Below, piece after piece: positions 1-7,392 of a DNA stretch of 64,000 nucleotides (positions are counted from its first letter, which is position 1; each line of letters starts with the position of its first letter). Source of the stretch: Microbacterium saccharophilum. GTDB lineage: Bacteria; Actinomycetota; Actinomycetes; Actinomycetales; Microbacteriaceae. Position numbers and translations under genes: made by a program. The DNA lies in NCBI RefSeq assembly GCF_007992455.1, contig NZ_BKAH01000010.1:30260-94259 (forward strand), written 5' to 3'. A model generated the notes under the pieces. It did not search any database. It had not been told where the DNA came from and worked only from the letters and a program-made list of their open reading frames with translations.

Positions 1-1973
1 GCGACGGTGTCGTGGGTACCGCGGGCCGCGCGCACGTCGGCGCGGAGCGCGTCGGCGGTGGCCTGGAGCCCTGCGACGGCGGCCCGATCCTCCGCCAGCC
101 GCGCGTCCAGCGCCGCGCGCTCCGCCCGCGCGGCAGCGTCGAGGTCGTCGAGTTCGGTGAGCTGCGCGTCGAGGAGCCTGACACGGTCGTGCGCCTCCTC
201 GGCCGACCGCAGATCTGCCTCGGCGGCGGTGAGCTGCACGGCGAGCTCGTCGACGACGCCGCCTCCGGCGCGGGCGTTCGCGTCGGCGAGGCGGTCGCGG
301 GCCGCCCGGGCGGCGTCCCCCGCCGTGCGCGCGGCCTCCGCGGCAGCATCGCGCGCCGCTTCCGCTGTGGTGAGGTCGTCGTCGGTGACGGGCTCCGTGG
401 CTGCCGCCGCCGGATGCGGGTGTTCGAGCGATCCGCAGACGCTGCACGGCTCGCCGTCCAGGAGCTGGGCGGCGAGCTCCCCCGCGTGGCCGGCCAGGCG
501 GCGCTGCAGGAGGAGCGTGACGGCGTCCGCCGCGTTGCCGGACTCGGCGCTGCGGCGCGCGTACTCGAGGTCGGCGCGCGCGGCGGCCTCCGCGAGCCCG
601 ACGGCCTCCTGCGCCGCCGCGAGCCGCGCGCGCAGCGCGTCCCGGCGGTCCTGAAGATCGGTCAGGCGCGCGGCGACGGCCGCATCGGCCCGACGCTGGG
701 CGGTCAGCCGGTCCCGCTCGGCCGGCACGAGCGCCCGCTGCTCGTCGAGCGTCGCGATGTCCTGCGCGCGCGACGCGACCTCCGCCTCCCGCGCTGCGAG
801 GTCGGCCTCGACGCGGACGAGGTCACGCTCGGCCTCTTCGGCCGCACCCCAGAGGGCGAGGTCACCGGTGAGCGCCTCGAGCACGGCGTCGAGGTCATCG
901 GCCGCGTCGCCGCCGGCGGCGATCCAGTCCGCATCCGCCTGGGCGCGCGCGGCTGTCGCGGCCGCCGCCGCCGCTTCGGCGCGGGTCGCCGCCGCGAGGG
1001 TCGCGCGCAGCGCCTCGGCCGCGAGCGCACGCTCGAGCCGCGCGCGCTCGTCGGCCATGCGCGGCGCGTCGTCCTCCAGTCGGGTGAGCTCCGCCCGCGC
1101 CGCGACGAGTTCGCCGAGCGTCTTGGCCTGGGCGACGAGCGCCGCGTGCGCGTCCGCGGCGGCCGCCGCGGCGGCATCCGTGCGCTCTCGCTCGGTCGCC
1201 TGCTGCTCGACCTGGTACTCCGCGCGCTGCAGGGCGAGGTCGGCGGCTTCGCGCCGGGCCGAGAGGTCGAGTCCGTCGGGCCGGTCGCCGCCGCCGAGCC
1301 CTCGCTCGTCGATGAGCCGCTCGGCGAGATCGAGGAGCGTGCCGGCACGCTCCCCGGCACCCTCCAGACGTCGCTGCGCCTGGCGTCGCCGCTCCTCGAG
1401 ATCGTCCTTGTACTCCTCGAAGCGCCGCGTGCCGAAGAGGGTCCGCAGCAGGGTCTGCCGTTCGCCGGGCGAGGCGAGCAGGAAGCGGGAGAACCGGTTC
1501 TGGGCGAGCAGGATGACCTGCTGGAACTGCTGGGCGTTCAGCCCCAGGATGCCGTCGAGCAGCAGCGCGACATCGCGCGGCTTCGCGGCGCGTCCCACCC
1601 AGACGCCGTCCACCAGCTCCTCGAGCTCCGCGCGGGTCGGTTCCGTGGTCACGCCGCCGCCGCGCTTGGCGGGACGGTCGTACTCCGGGGCGCGGGCGAC
1701 GCGCCACCGGGTGTCGCCGACCGTGAACTCGAGGCGCACCTCGGTGGGATCGCCGAGCGCGCAGTGGTCGCTGCGCAGCCGGCGCTCGCCGCCGTCGTAC
1801 CGCGGCACGGAGCCGTACAGCGCGAAGCTCACGCCGTCGAGGATGCTGGATTTGCCGGCGCCCGTGCGTCCGGAGATGAGGAAGACTCCGTCGCCGCAAA
1901 ACGCGTCGAAGTCGACGGTCTGGGTCACGCGGAACGGCCCGAACCCGGTGAGCTCGAGGCGGTGCAGCTTCAC
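1..1973 (-). CDS. sbcC: Exonuclease SbcC (Rad50-like), C-terminal part outside window
   Basis: ATPase subunit of the SbcCD nuclease, which opens hairpins and degrades double-strand DNA ends during repair. The first 657 residues are present; the gene runs off the left edge. The N-terminus shows the Walker A motif GRTGAGKSS at about residues 35-43, followed by a long Ala/Arg/Glu-rich coiled-coil region. The zinc-hook motif PCSVCG (cysteines at residues 510 and 513, bases 435-446) lies about where the hook sits in full-length ~1,000-residue SbcC. The GTG start at 1971-1973 overlaps the sbcD stop by 4 bp (GTGA), so the two are translationally coupled. The missing part should hold the returning coiled coil, signature motif and Walker B. 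Confidence 0.93.
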   Translation of the reverse strand, partial: MKLHRLELTGFGPFRVTQTVDFDAFCGDGVFLISGRTGAGKSSILDGVSFALYGSVPRYDGGERRLRSDHCALGDPTEVRLEFTVGDTRWRVARAPEYDRPAKRGGGVTTEPTRAELEELVDGVWVGRAAKPRDVALLLDGILGLNAQQFQQVILLAQNRFSRFLLASPGERQTLLRTLFGTRRFEEYKDDLEERRRQAQRRLEGAGERAGTLLDLAERLIDERGLGGGDRPDGLDLSARREAADLALQRAEYQVEQQATERERTDAAAAAAADAHAALVAQAKTLGELVAARAELTRLEDDAPRMADERARLERALAAEALRATLAAATRAEAAAAAATAARAQADADWIAAGGDAADDLDAVLEALTGDLALWGAAEEAERDLVRVEADLAAREAEVASRAQDIATLDEQRALVPAERDRLTAQRRADAAVAARLTDLQDRRDALRARLAAAQEAVGLAEAAARADLEYARRSAESGNAADAVTLLLQRRLAGHAGELAAQLLDGEPCSVCGSLEHPHPAAAATEPVTDDDLTTAEAARDAAAEAARTAGDAARAARDRLADANARAGGGVVDELAVQLTAAEADLRSAEEAHDRVRLLDAQLTELDDLDAAARAERAALDARLAEDRAAVAGLQATADALRADVRAARGTHDTV

Positions 1974-3121
1974 GCAAGCGCCTCCGCTTTGGTGCGCTCG
2001 TCGAGGACGTCGGCGAGCAGGTCGGCCTCCCGCTCGGAGGCGCCCTGCCCGTCGCGGACGTGCTGCAGGAACGCGTCGACGAGCTCCCGGTCGCTGCGCG
2101 CCGCGCGCACCCGGTCGACGTAGGTGCCGCCGGCCCGCTCGCGAGCCGCCGCGGGGGTGTGCACGACCTTGGCGCAGTGCGGGAACCGTGCCTGCAGCCG
2201 CCGCAGCGGCTCGCGCTGCGGGAGGTCGTCGGTGTACTCCACGGACACCCAATCCTCCTCGTGCGCGGCGAAGCGCGCGTCGGTGAGGATGTCCTCGAGC
2301 GGCGCCCGGAGGGTCGCGAGCCGGCGCGGGACGGGCAGTTCGAGCCAGGTGACGCCGGCGAGACCGGTCGCATCCAGCTCGACGAGCCAGCTGCCGCGGG
2401 GCTTGGAGCCCTCGCCGAAGCTGTAGTGCAGGGGGGCGCCGGAGTAGCGCGCATGCGGCGCGAGCTCCTGCCGTCCGTGGATGTGGCCGAGGGCCATGTA
2501 GTCGACGCCGTCGAAGCACGACCACGGCACGACGTCGAGCCCGCCCTGCTGGATGTCGCGCTCGAGCTGCGGCGTGGGCTCGACCTTCGCGGCGAAGCAG
2601 TGCGCGATCGCGACCGACCGGCCTTCGCCGCGCTGCGCGAGATCGGCGCGGACGAGGTCCATGGCGTGGCCGAGGACGTCGGCCTGCGAGCGGGCGGCGG
2701 GCCACAGGTGGCGCAGCAGCGCGGGCTCGAGGAAGGGGATGCCGTAGAAGTGCACCGGGCCGTCGGCATCCGTCACCGTGATCGGCGTGCCGATGGCGGC
2801 AGGATCGGTGAGGACGTGGATGCCGTCGCGCAGCAGGCCGGCCTGGAAGCCCAGCCGTGCGGCGGAGTCGTGGTTGCCGCTCGTGACGATGACCTGCGCG
2901 CCGGTGTCGGCGAGCGCGCGCAGCGTGTCGGAGAGCAGGGTGTAGCAGGCGGCCGCGGGGGCGCCGGAGTCGAATACGTCGCCGGCGACGATGACGACGT
3001 CGACCTTCTCGTCACGCACCTGCTGTGTCAGCGCCTCGAGCACGCCGCGCAGCGCATCGAGCGTGGAGTGACCGTGGAAGGTCCGCCCGATGTGCCAGTC
3101 GGAGGTGTGCAGGATGCGCAT
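1970..3121 (-). CDS. sbcD: Exonuclease SbcD (Mre11-like metallophosphoesterase)
   Basis: Nuclease subunit partnering SbcC in DNA-end processing. The 383-residue length is typical of the family. Metal-binding phosphoesterase motifs appear in order: HTSDWHIG (residues 5-12), GDVFDSG (47-53), SGNHD (81-85), then AIAHCF and GHIHGR. The reading frame ends on the sbcC start with a 4-bp overlap. A TAGCGT -10-like hexamer lies 6 nt upstream of the ATG, suggesting a leaderless transcript that begins at the start codon and covers sbcD-sbcC. Confidence 0.95.
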   Translation of the reverse strand: MRILHTSDWHIGRTFHGHSTLDALRGVLEALTQQVRDEKVDVVIVAGDVFDSGAPAAACYTLLSDTLRALADTGAQVIVTSGNHDSAARLGFQAGLLRDGIHVLTDPAAIGTPITVTDADGPVHFYGIPFLEPALLRHLWPAARSQADVLGHAMDLVRADLAQRGEGRSVAIAHCFAAKVEPTPQLERDIQQGGLDVVPWSCFDGVDYMALGHIHGRQELAPHARYSGAPLHYSFGEGSKPRGSWLVELDATGLAGVTWLELPVPRRLATLRAPLEDILTDARFAAHEEDWVSVEYTDDLPQREPLRRLQARFPHCAKVVHTPAAARERAGGTYVDRVRAARSDRELVDAFLQHVRDGQGASEREADLLADVLDERTKAEALA

Positions 3122-3180
3122 GCCTCCACGCTACGAGCGAGCGCCGACATCCCCGGTGAAGCGGGCGGCGCTCCCCAGGA

Positions 3181-3465
3181 TCAGGCGACGCGCGGGGCGT
3201 ACCGTCCGGACTTCTCGGCCCGGGCGCGCGCCTTCGCGGCCTCCTCCTCGCGGTTCTTCGGCGGGGTCACGGCGACGAGGTCTTCGAGGAGGTGATGGGT
3301 TGCGTGCGCGATCTCGGCGACGGCACGGTCGAACGCGGCCTGGTTCGCCTTCGACGGCTTCGTCGTCCCGGCGATCTTGCGGACGTACTGCAGGGCTGCG
3401 GCGTGCACCTCGTCGCCGGTCGCGGCCGGCTCGAAGTTGTGCAGGGTGTGGATGTTGCGGCACAT
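3181..3465 (-). CDS. DUF2277 family protein
   Basis: Small 94-residue protein beginning MCRNIHTLHNFEP, the conserved opening of the DUF2277 family, which is common in actinobacteria and has no established function. It has a mostly helical middle and a charged, Lys/Arg/Glu-rich C-terminus. The ATG at 3463-3465 is preceded 6 nt upstream by TACCGT, a -10-like hexamer consistent with leaderless expression. The frame is open further upstream, but only this start restores the conserved N-terminus. It sits between sbcD on the same strand and a divergent hydrolase. Confidence 0.85.
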   Translation of the reverse strand: MCRNIHTLHNFEPAATGDEVHAAALQYVRKIAGTTKPSKANQAAFDRAVAEIAHATHHLLEDLVAVTPPKNREEEAAKARARAEKSGRYAPRVA

Positions 3466-3521
3466 GCCCCCACGGTACGACGGCGTCCCGCGCGGCGACA
3501 GCCCCCGGATACGCTCGAGGG

Positions 3522-4358
3522 ATGGGCGCGAGCGACGAGGGACCGAAGACGACGCCCGACCCCGCAGCCGAGTTCGCCGCGGCGGCGGATGACCTCGTGG
3601 AGCGGCTCGCCGGCGTCCCCGAGGAGGACGGCGTCGTGTCACCCTTCACCGTGGACGGCGCGGAGCTGATCCTCGAGGAGCTCGGCGCGGGCCCGCGCCT
3701 GTTCCTCCTCCTGCACGGGATCGGGATGGGGCGCCGCGTCTTCGCCGACCTCGCCGCGCACCTCGCGCCCCACGGCCGGGTCTGGATGATCGACCAGCCC
3801 GGCTACGGCGAGGCCCCGGAGCCGCCCCGGACCCCGACCATGGCGCGGACGGCGGACTTCGTCGCCGCCCTGCTGCGCGACCGCGGTGAGACGGATGCCG
3901 TCGTCATCGGCCACTCGATGGGCACGCAGGTGGCCGTCGAGCTCGCCGTCCGGCATCCGCAGCTCGTCGGCGCGCTGGTCCTCGCCGGACCCACCGTGGA
4001 TCCGCGCGCCCGGACGGCGCCGCGGCAGCTCCTGCGCCTGGCGCGGGACCTCCTCGTGGAGAGCCCGCGCGTCTTCCTCCTCGGCGGCCGGGAGTACCTC
4101 CGCGCCGGCCCGCACCTGCGCCGCAAGATGACCGCCATGCTCGTGCACCGTCCCGAGGAGGTGTATCCCCGCGTCGCAGCGCGAACCCTCGTGCTGCGCG
4201 GGGCCGAGGACTACGTCGCGCCGCAGGAGTGGTGCGTGGGCGTGGCGACGCTCATCCCGGATGCCGAACTGGCCGAGCTGGCCGACCACGGGCACGAGAC
4301 GCTCATCCGCGACGCGCGACCCGCGGCCGACCGCATCCTGGCCTTCGTTTCGGAGTGA
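3522..4358 (+). CDS. Alpha/beta hydrolase
   Basis: A 278-residue hydrolase-fold protein. The oxyanion-side motif LLHGIGMG is at about residues 64-71, the nucleophile elbow GHSMGT at 130-135 (Ser132), the likely acid in RGAEDYV and the likely base in DHGHETL near the C-terminus. The triad is complete, so an esterase or related activity is plausible, but the substrate cannot be read from sequence. The first ~45 residues are an Ala/Glu-rich extension before the core. The ATG is preceded 6 nt upstream by TACGCT, a leaderless-type -10. Confidence 0.85.
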   Translation: MGASDEGPKTTPDPAAEFAAAADDLVERLAGVPEEDGVVSPFTVDGAELILEELGAGPRLFLLLHGIGMGRRVFADLAAHLAPHGRVWMIDQPGYGEAPEPPRTPTMARTADFVAALLRDRGETDAVVIGHSMGTQVAVELAVRHPQLVGALVLAGPTVDPRARTAPRQLLRLARDLLVESPRVFLLGGREYLRAGPHLRRKMTAMLVHRPEEVYPRVAARTLVLRGAEDYVAPQEWCVGVATLIPDAELAELADHGHETLIRDARPAADRILAFVSE

Positions 4359-4365
4359 CGGCCGC

Positions 4366-4749
4366 TCAGCCGGAGATCTCCCGCACGAGGGCGGCGATGC
4401 GCCGCTCGTCGAGCTGCAGGCCCGTGTCCTGGAGCCGGCTGCGCAGCAGTTTCTCCACCATCGCGGCATCCTGCCCCTGGCCGTCGGAACGCACCTGGGC
4501 GAGAAGACCGTCGAGCTTGTCGTCCCCGGACGCCGTGTGGGTGTCCATGGCGGGGGCGTCCTGCGTGCCCGCCGCCGAGGCATCCGGCGTTCCGGCGGGG
4601 GTGGAGGCGGCGTCGTCAGGGTGGTCGTGCTCGTCGGCGATGGCACCACCGCCTACGCCGGCGTCGCTGGCCTGGGCTTTCGCGCCCGGTCCTCCGGCAT
4701 CCGGGTAGTTGCCGCCCGGCTCGTCGAACTCGTTCGCCGTGCCGCTCAT
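4366..4749 (-). CDS. Small acidic hypothetical protein
   Basis: A 127-residue protein I do not recognise. The first ~80 residues are Gly/Ala/Asp/Pro-rich and look disordered. The last ~50 residues form a helical, charged segment (DKLDGLLAQVRSDG through LLRSRLQD). It is the second gene of a pair: its ATG overlaps the stop of the upstream gene by 4 bp (ATGA), so translation is coupled. There is no signal peptide or membrane segment, so it is probably cytoplasmic. It converges on the hydrolase at 3522-4358, whose stop lies 7 bp away. Confidence 0.7.
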   Translation of the reverse strand: MSGTANEFDEPGGNYPDAGGPGAKAQASDAGVGGGAIADEHDHPDDAASTPAGTPDASAAGTQDAPAMDTHTASGDDKLDGLLAQVRSDGQGQDAAMVEKLLRSRLQDTGLQLDERRIAALVREISG

Positions 4750-5036
4750 CGGTCGGCCTGCTCGTCGGTGACCATGTCGGGGTCGAGGCCCTGCTGGATC
4801 TCGGCGCTCTCCACGAACTGGTCGGAGATCTGCACGCCGTCGGGGGCGAGGATGCCGTCTCCCGCGGAGCCGCCTCCCTGCCGGTCGGCGTCGTCCGCCG
4901 CCTCGGAAGCGGCGAGCGAGGCGTCACCCGTCGCGGCGTCGCTCTGCTCCCTCGTCTCCTGGTCGGCGACGTCGCCGGATTCCCAGCCGCCGGCGGGGTT
5001 CCCGTCGATCATGCCCTCGGGGTTGTCTTGGTTCAT
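4746..5036 (-). CDS. Small acidic hypothetical protein
   Basis: A 96-residue, strongly acidic protein (many Asp, Glu and Gln) without cysteines, membrane segments or a recognisable domain. The start MNQDNPEG was chosen because AAGGAG lies 6-7 nt upstream; the frame continues further upstream but without support. It is translationally coupled to the next small acidic gene by a 4-bp overlap. Composition suggests an intrinsically disordered, stress-type protein, but that is inference only. Confidence 0.65.
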   Translation of the reverse strand: MNQDNPEGMIDGNPAGGWESGDVADQETREQSDAATGDASLAASEAADDADRQGGGSAGDGILAPDGVQISDQFVESAEIQQGLDPDMVTDEQADR

Positions 5037-5141
5037 GGCACGCTCCTTATCGGTCGTGCCCCCACCGTCGCCCACGGGCAGGCGGGCGGCCAGAGGGTTG
5101 ACGCCCTCGGTGTTGTGCAGTAGCCGTGCGGTGGCCGCGGG

Positions 5142-5438
5142 TCAGCTCGCGCGGCGCGCGGCGAGGAGACCGGCGCGCTCGGGGTGCGCGGCGAACCAGT
5201 CGGCGACGTACCAGCACACGGGGCTGACGACCCGGTCGCCGCGCTGCTCGATGTCGGCGACGGCACGCTCGACGAGTTCGCCGGCGTACCCATGGCCGCG
5301 GAAGGTGGGCACGGTGTAGGCCCGGGTCATGGCGACGGTGCGACCGTCGTCGCGGTAGTCCAGGACACTGACGAGGTCATCGCCCTTGTGGAGCGTGTAC
5401 CGCGAGGCGTCGGGTTCGTTCGCGAACGTGAAGCTCAT
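5142..5438 (-). CDS. Short GNAT-like N-acetyltransferase (COG2388 type)
   Basis: A 98-residue minimal acetyltransferase of the YjdJ/COG2388 type. The acetyl-CoA-binding signature is seen as VPTFRGHGYAGELVERAV, followed by the CWYVADWFAAHPE tail typical of the group. Its start overlaps the stop of the upstream kinase-like gene by 4 bp. A TAGCGT hexamer lies 6 nt before the ATG, inside that upstream gene, so it may also be expressed from its own leaderless promoter. Substrate unknown. Confidence 0.82.
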   Translation of the reverse strand: MSFTFANEPDASRYTLHKGDDLVSVLDYRDDGRTVAMTRAYTVPTFRGHGYAGELVERAVADIEQRGDRVVSPVCWYVADWFAAHPERAGLLAARRAS

Positions 5439-6031
5439 GGCTCCACGCTACGCCGCTTCTCCGACAGCGAGCTGAGCCACGCGTCGACCTCTCGCTGTCC
5501 GCGCAGCCGCACCACCGGGACACCGTCCGCGATCCGCTGCAGCATCCGCTCCCGCGTCACAGGGTGGTTCGCCCACGCCCAGCGGACGATGTTGCGCTCC
5601 GGCTCCCAGCGCACCCAATCGCGCACCCGCTCCCGGTTTCCGTGCCACAGCTCCTTCTGCAGGATGCCGCGGCGCAGCGTCCTGCCGATGACCCGGCGCA
5701 TAACGGTGCGGCGCGGATGGTCCAGCCAGACGTAGACGTCCGCGCCTCCAGGCGTCCCGGGGTCGAGCAGCCCCTGCAGCCGGGACGTCCAGTTGCCGTC
5801 CACGACCCAGCCGTCCGGATTCTCGGCAGCGAACGCGCGCACCTGCGCGTGCGCCTCATTCAGGTCGCGGTACGTCCACTCGGCATCCCAGAACACGGCA
5901 TCGAGTTCGAGGCGCGCGACGCCGAGGATCTCCGCGAGCTGGGCGGCCAGATGCGACTTGCCGGAGCCCGAGGTGCCGACGATGCGGACCCGGCGAAGGG
6001 GCGGTTCAGTCACGACTGAGCAATCTGTCAC
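5435..6031 (-). CDS. P-loop NTPase, adenylate-kinase-like (topology-modulation type)
   Basis: A 198-residue protein with Walker A motif GTSGSGKSHLA near residues 19-29 and an ELDAVFWDAEW segment, typical of small shikimate/adenylate-kinase-like proteins often labelled topology modulation protein. An Arg-rich lid region follows (RRTVMRRVIGRTLRRG). The phosphoryl acceptor is unknown. The start is a GTG; a second GTG seven codons downstream would also suit the family, and neither has a clear ribosome-binding site. A GTCAC-N3-GTGAC palindrome sits 6-18 bp upstream. Confidence 0.75.
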   Translation of the reverse strand: MTDCSVVTEPPLRRVRIVGTSGSGKSHLAAQLAEILGVARLELDAVFWDAEWTYRDLNEAHAQVRAFAAENPDGWVVDGNWTSRLQGLLDPGTPGGADVYVWLDHPRRTVMRRVIGRTLRRGILQKELWHGNRERVRDWVRWEPERNIVRWAWANHPVTRERMLQRIADGVPVVRLRGQREVDAWLSSLSEKRRSVEP

Positions 6032-6036
6032 ATTCC

Positions 6037-6049
6037 GTCACGTTGTGAC
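6037..6049. promoter_or_regulatory. GTCAC-N3-GTGAC palindrome, possible operator
   Basis: A perfect 5-bp inverted repeat with a 3-bp spacer lies between the start of the kinase-like gene (minus strand) and the strong plus-strand promoter at 6067-6096. The placement between divergent transcription units suggests a regulator site. The regulator is unknown. Confidence 0.35.
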
Positions 6050-6066
6050 GACGGCATCCGTGCGGT

Positions 6067-6096
6067 TTGACACATGTGGACACGCTTCGTCATAAT
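6067..6096 (+). promoter_or_regulatory. Consensus sigma-A-type promoter
   Basis: TTGACA (6067-6072) and CATAAT (6091-6096) are separated by 18 bp. This is the closest match to the vegetative consensus I found in the window. The -10 ends 7 nt before the ATG at 6104, so transcription should start at or next to that A and give a leaderless mRNA for the small peptide. Confidence 0.75.
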
Positions 6097-6103
6097 CAAG
6101 CCT

Positions 6104-6205
6104 ATGACTGACAACGCACGCACTCTGTCCGCCCTGGAGGCGAACGGAACTGCCGGCATCATGATGCCGCAGCGTGTTGTCATGTGTTGCCGAATGTGTC
6201 GCTGA
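6104..6205 (+). CDS. Leaderless Cys-rich leader peptide (33 aa), candidate attenuator
   Basis: A 33-codon open reading frame starting at the predicted transcription start of a near-perfect promoter. Its C-terminus reads RVVMCCRMCR, with three cysteine codons among the last seven (6185-6190 and 6197-6199). Leaderless upstream peptides with cysteine clusters are known in mycobacteria, where they sense cysteine supply by ribosome stalling; this one resembles them in design but not in a sequence I can align. It lies 191 bp upstream of the winged-helix gene, with several hairpins between. Function as a cysteine-responsive leader is inference. Confidence 0.55.
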   Translation: MTDNARTLSALEANGTAGIMMPQRVVMCCRMCR

Positions 6206-6311
6206 CACGGTGATCCCCGCCGGGCTGCCCCGCCGCTTCTGAACGCGGTGCGCCAGCCCCCGAGCCACCGGCTCCCTCCGCCCACGACGCGGAAGCCGGC
6301 TGCCTCGCACA

Positions 6312-6376
6312 TCGGCCGATCTGCGGCCGACCGCGCAACACACTCGAACCCGTGACGGGCACCGCGCCCCGGGTTC
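6312..6376 (+). promoter_or_regulatory. Two hairpins in the leader of the winged-helix gene
   Basis: Hairpin one pairs TCGGCCG (6312-6318) with CGGCCGA (6324-6330). Hairpin two pairs GAACCCG (6346-6352) with CGGGTTC (6370-6376), with an inner GGGC/GCCC stem. Hairpin two ends about 20 nt before the ATG at 6397, close to the GAAGGA ribosome-binding site. No U-tract follows, so control of translation or Rho access is more likely than intrinsic termination. Confidence 0.4.
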
Positions 6377-6396
6377 CCTCCCCGAAGGACTTCGCC

Positions 6397-7110
6397 ATGT
6401 CGAACACCGCTCTCCTCACCCGCCCCGCCACCCGTCACCTGCGCGCCGTCGAGGATGTCGCCCCTGCCAAGCCCGCCGCGCCCGCCCCGGCTGCGGCCCT
6501 GCCGGCCGGCACCGCGCCCCGTGGCTTCGCCCTGTACGTCGGCATCGACGAGGCCAAGGCGGCCGCCGACGGCGTCAGCCTCTCCGTGCTCGTCGAGGCG
6601 CTGCGCCGCACGATCGGCGAGCTCGCCCCGCACGCCGAGACGTACGCCACGGTCGCCCTCGCCCCGGCCGGCGCCGGCGGACGGGATGTGGACGTCGTGC
6701 GCCTCGCGCTGCACGAGCCGAGCGCCGTCGCCCGCACGAAGCAGGACGAGCCGGCCGACGACCACGTCCCCGGCGGCGTCACGATCGACATCTCGCGCCG
6801 CCGCGTGCACATCGACGGCGAGGCCGCACCGCTCACCTTCAAGGAGTTCGAGCTGCTGCAGTACCTCGTGCTCCGCGAGGGACGGACGATCGAGCGCACC
6901 GAGCTCGTGTCGTCGCTGTGGAGCCACGCCGGCGACGACGAGGCGCCCGGTGAGCGCACGATCGACGTGCACGTGCGGCGCCTGCGCTCCAAGCTCGGCC
7001 GGTACGAGGACATCGTGCGCACCGTGCGGGGCATCGGCTACCGCTTCGACCGGCACGCCGACGTCGTCATCCGCTACGGGCACGGCACGCCGTCCCCCGA
7101 CCGCTTCTGA
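6397..7110 (+). CDS. Orphan winged-helix (OmpR-type) DNA-binding protein
   Basis: A 237-residue transcription factor. Residues ~127-217 form an OmpR/PhoB-type winged helix: GVTIDISRRRVHIDG, LTFKEFELLQYL, the recognition-helix region ERTIDVHVRRLRSKLG and the wing RTVRGIGYRF. The N-terminal ~120 residues are not a receiver domain; there is a Pro/Ala-rich linker (20-42) and a small alpha/beta segment (43-110) of unknown function. GAAGGA lies 7-8 nt before the ATG. The gene follows the Cys-rich leader peptide and hairpins, so its expression may depend on translation of that peptide. The target genes are unknown. Confidence 0.85.
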   Translation: MSNTALLTRPATRHLRAVEDVAPAKPAAPAPAAALPAGTAPRGFALYVGIDEAKAAADGVSLSVLVEALRRTIGELAPHAETYATVALAPAGAGGRDVDVVRLALHEPSAVARTKQDEPADDHVPGGVTIDISRRRVHIDGEAAPLTFKEFELLQYLVLREGRTIERTELVSSLWSHAGDDEAPGERTIDVHVRRLRSKLGRYEDIVRTVRGIGYRFDRHADVVIRYGHGTPSPDRF

Positions 7111-7150
7111 GCCACTCGCGCTGCTCCGCCCCACGCCCGCCCTCCTGGAC

Positions 7151-7282
7151 TTCATCCGCGCTGAATGGCGGGTGCAGCCCTCATGCACCCGCATCTTGGC
7201 GCGGGCGAATCGGGCGGCGAGGATTCATCCGCGGCGAATGGCGGGTCACAGCGGCCCGCACCCGCATCTTGACGCGGGTGAA
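7151..7282. repeat. Paired ~60-bp palindromic repeat, pair A
   Basis: Two copies at 7151-7210 and 7224-7282, with starts exactly 73 bp apart. Each copy begins like TTCATCCGCG, contains GAATGGCGGGT, and ends in a partly complementary GCGGGTGAA- or GCGGGCGAAT-like sequence, so it can fold as a long imperfect hairpin. The same element occurs in pairs at 16328-16460 and 17467-17598. Pair A lies between two plus-strand genes. Confidence 0.8.
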
Positions 7283-7354
7283 CCTCGGGGCGGGTAAACC
7301 TCGAGGCGCGGGTGAACCTCGAGGCGCGGGAAGCTCGAGGCGCGTGAGCCTCGC
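7272..7354. repeat. Degenerate ~18-bp tandem repeats with CTCGAGG core
   Basis: Immediately after the palindromic pair, about four imperfect ~16-18-bp units follow the pattern GCGGGTGAACCTCGAGGC, each containing a CTCGAG-like self-complementary core. The array ends just before the TAGGGT -10 hexamer of the glycosylase gene at 7393. No coding potential is evident. Confidence 0.6.
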
Positions 7355-7392
7355 GTCCTGAGCTGTCAGGAGCGCGACGTAGGGTGGGCAGC

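Noticed and set aside
12..2123. Long open frame antisense to sbcC and sbcD
   Set aside because: It is in register opposite sbcC, and open antisense frames are expected at this GC content. Its translation is low-complexity Arg/Gly/Ala and matches no family, while sbcC has clear motifs.
7151..7282. Palindrome pairs considered as a CRISPR remnant
   Set aside because: Only two units per site, the repeat unit is longer than any CRISPR repeat, the spacers are similar in composition, and no cas genes are present.
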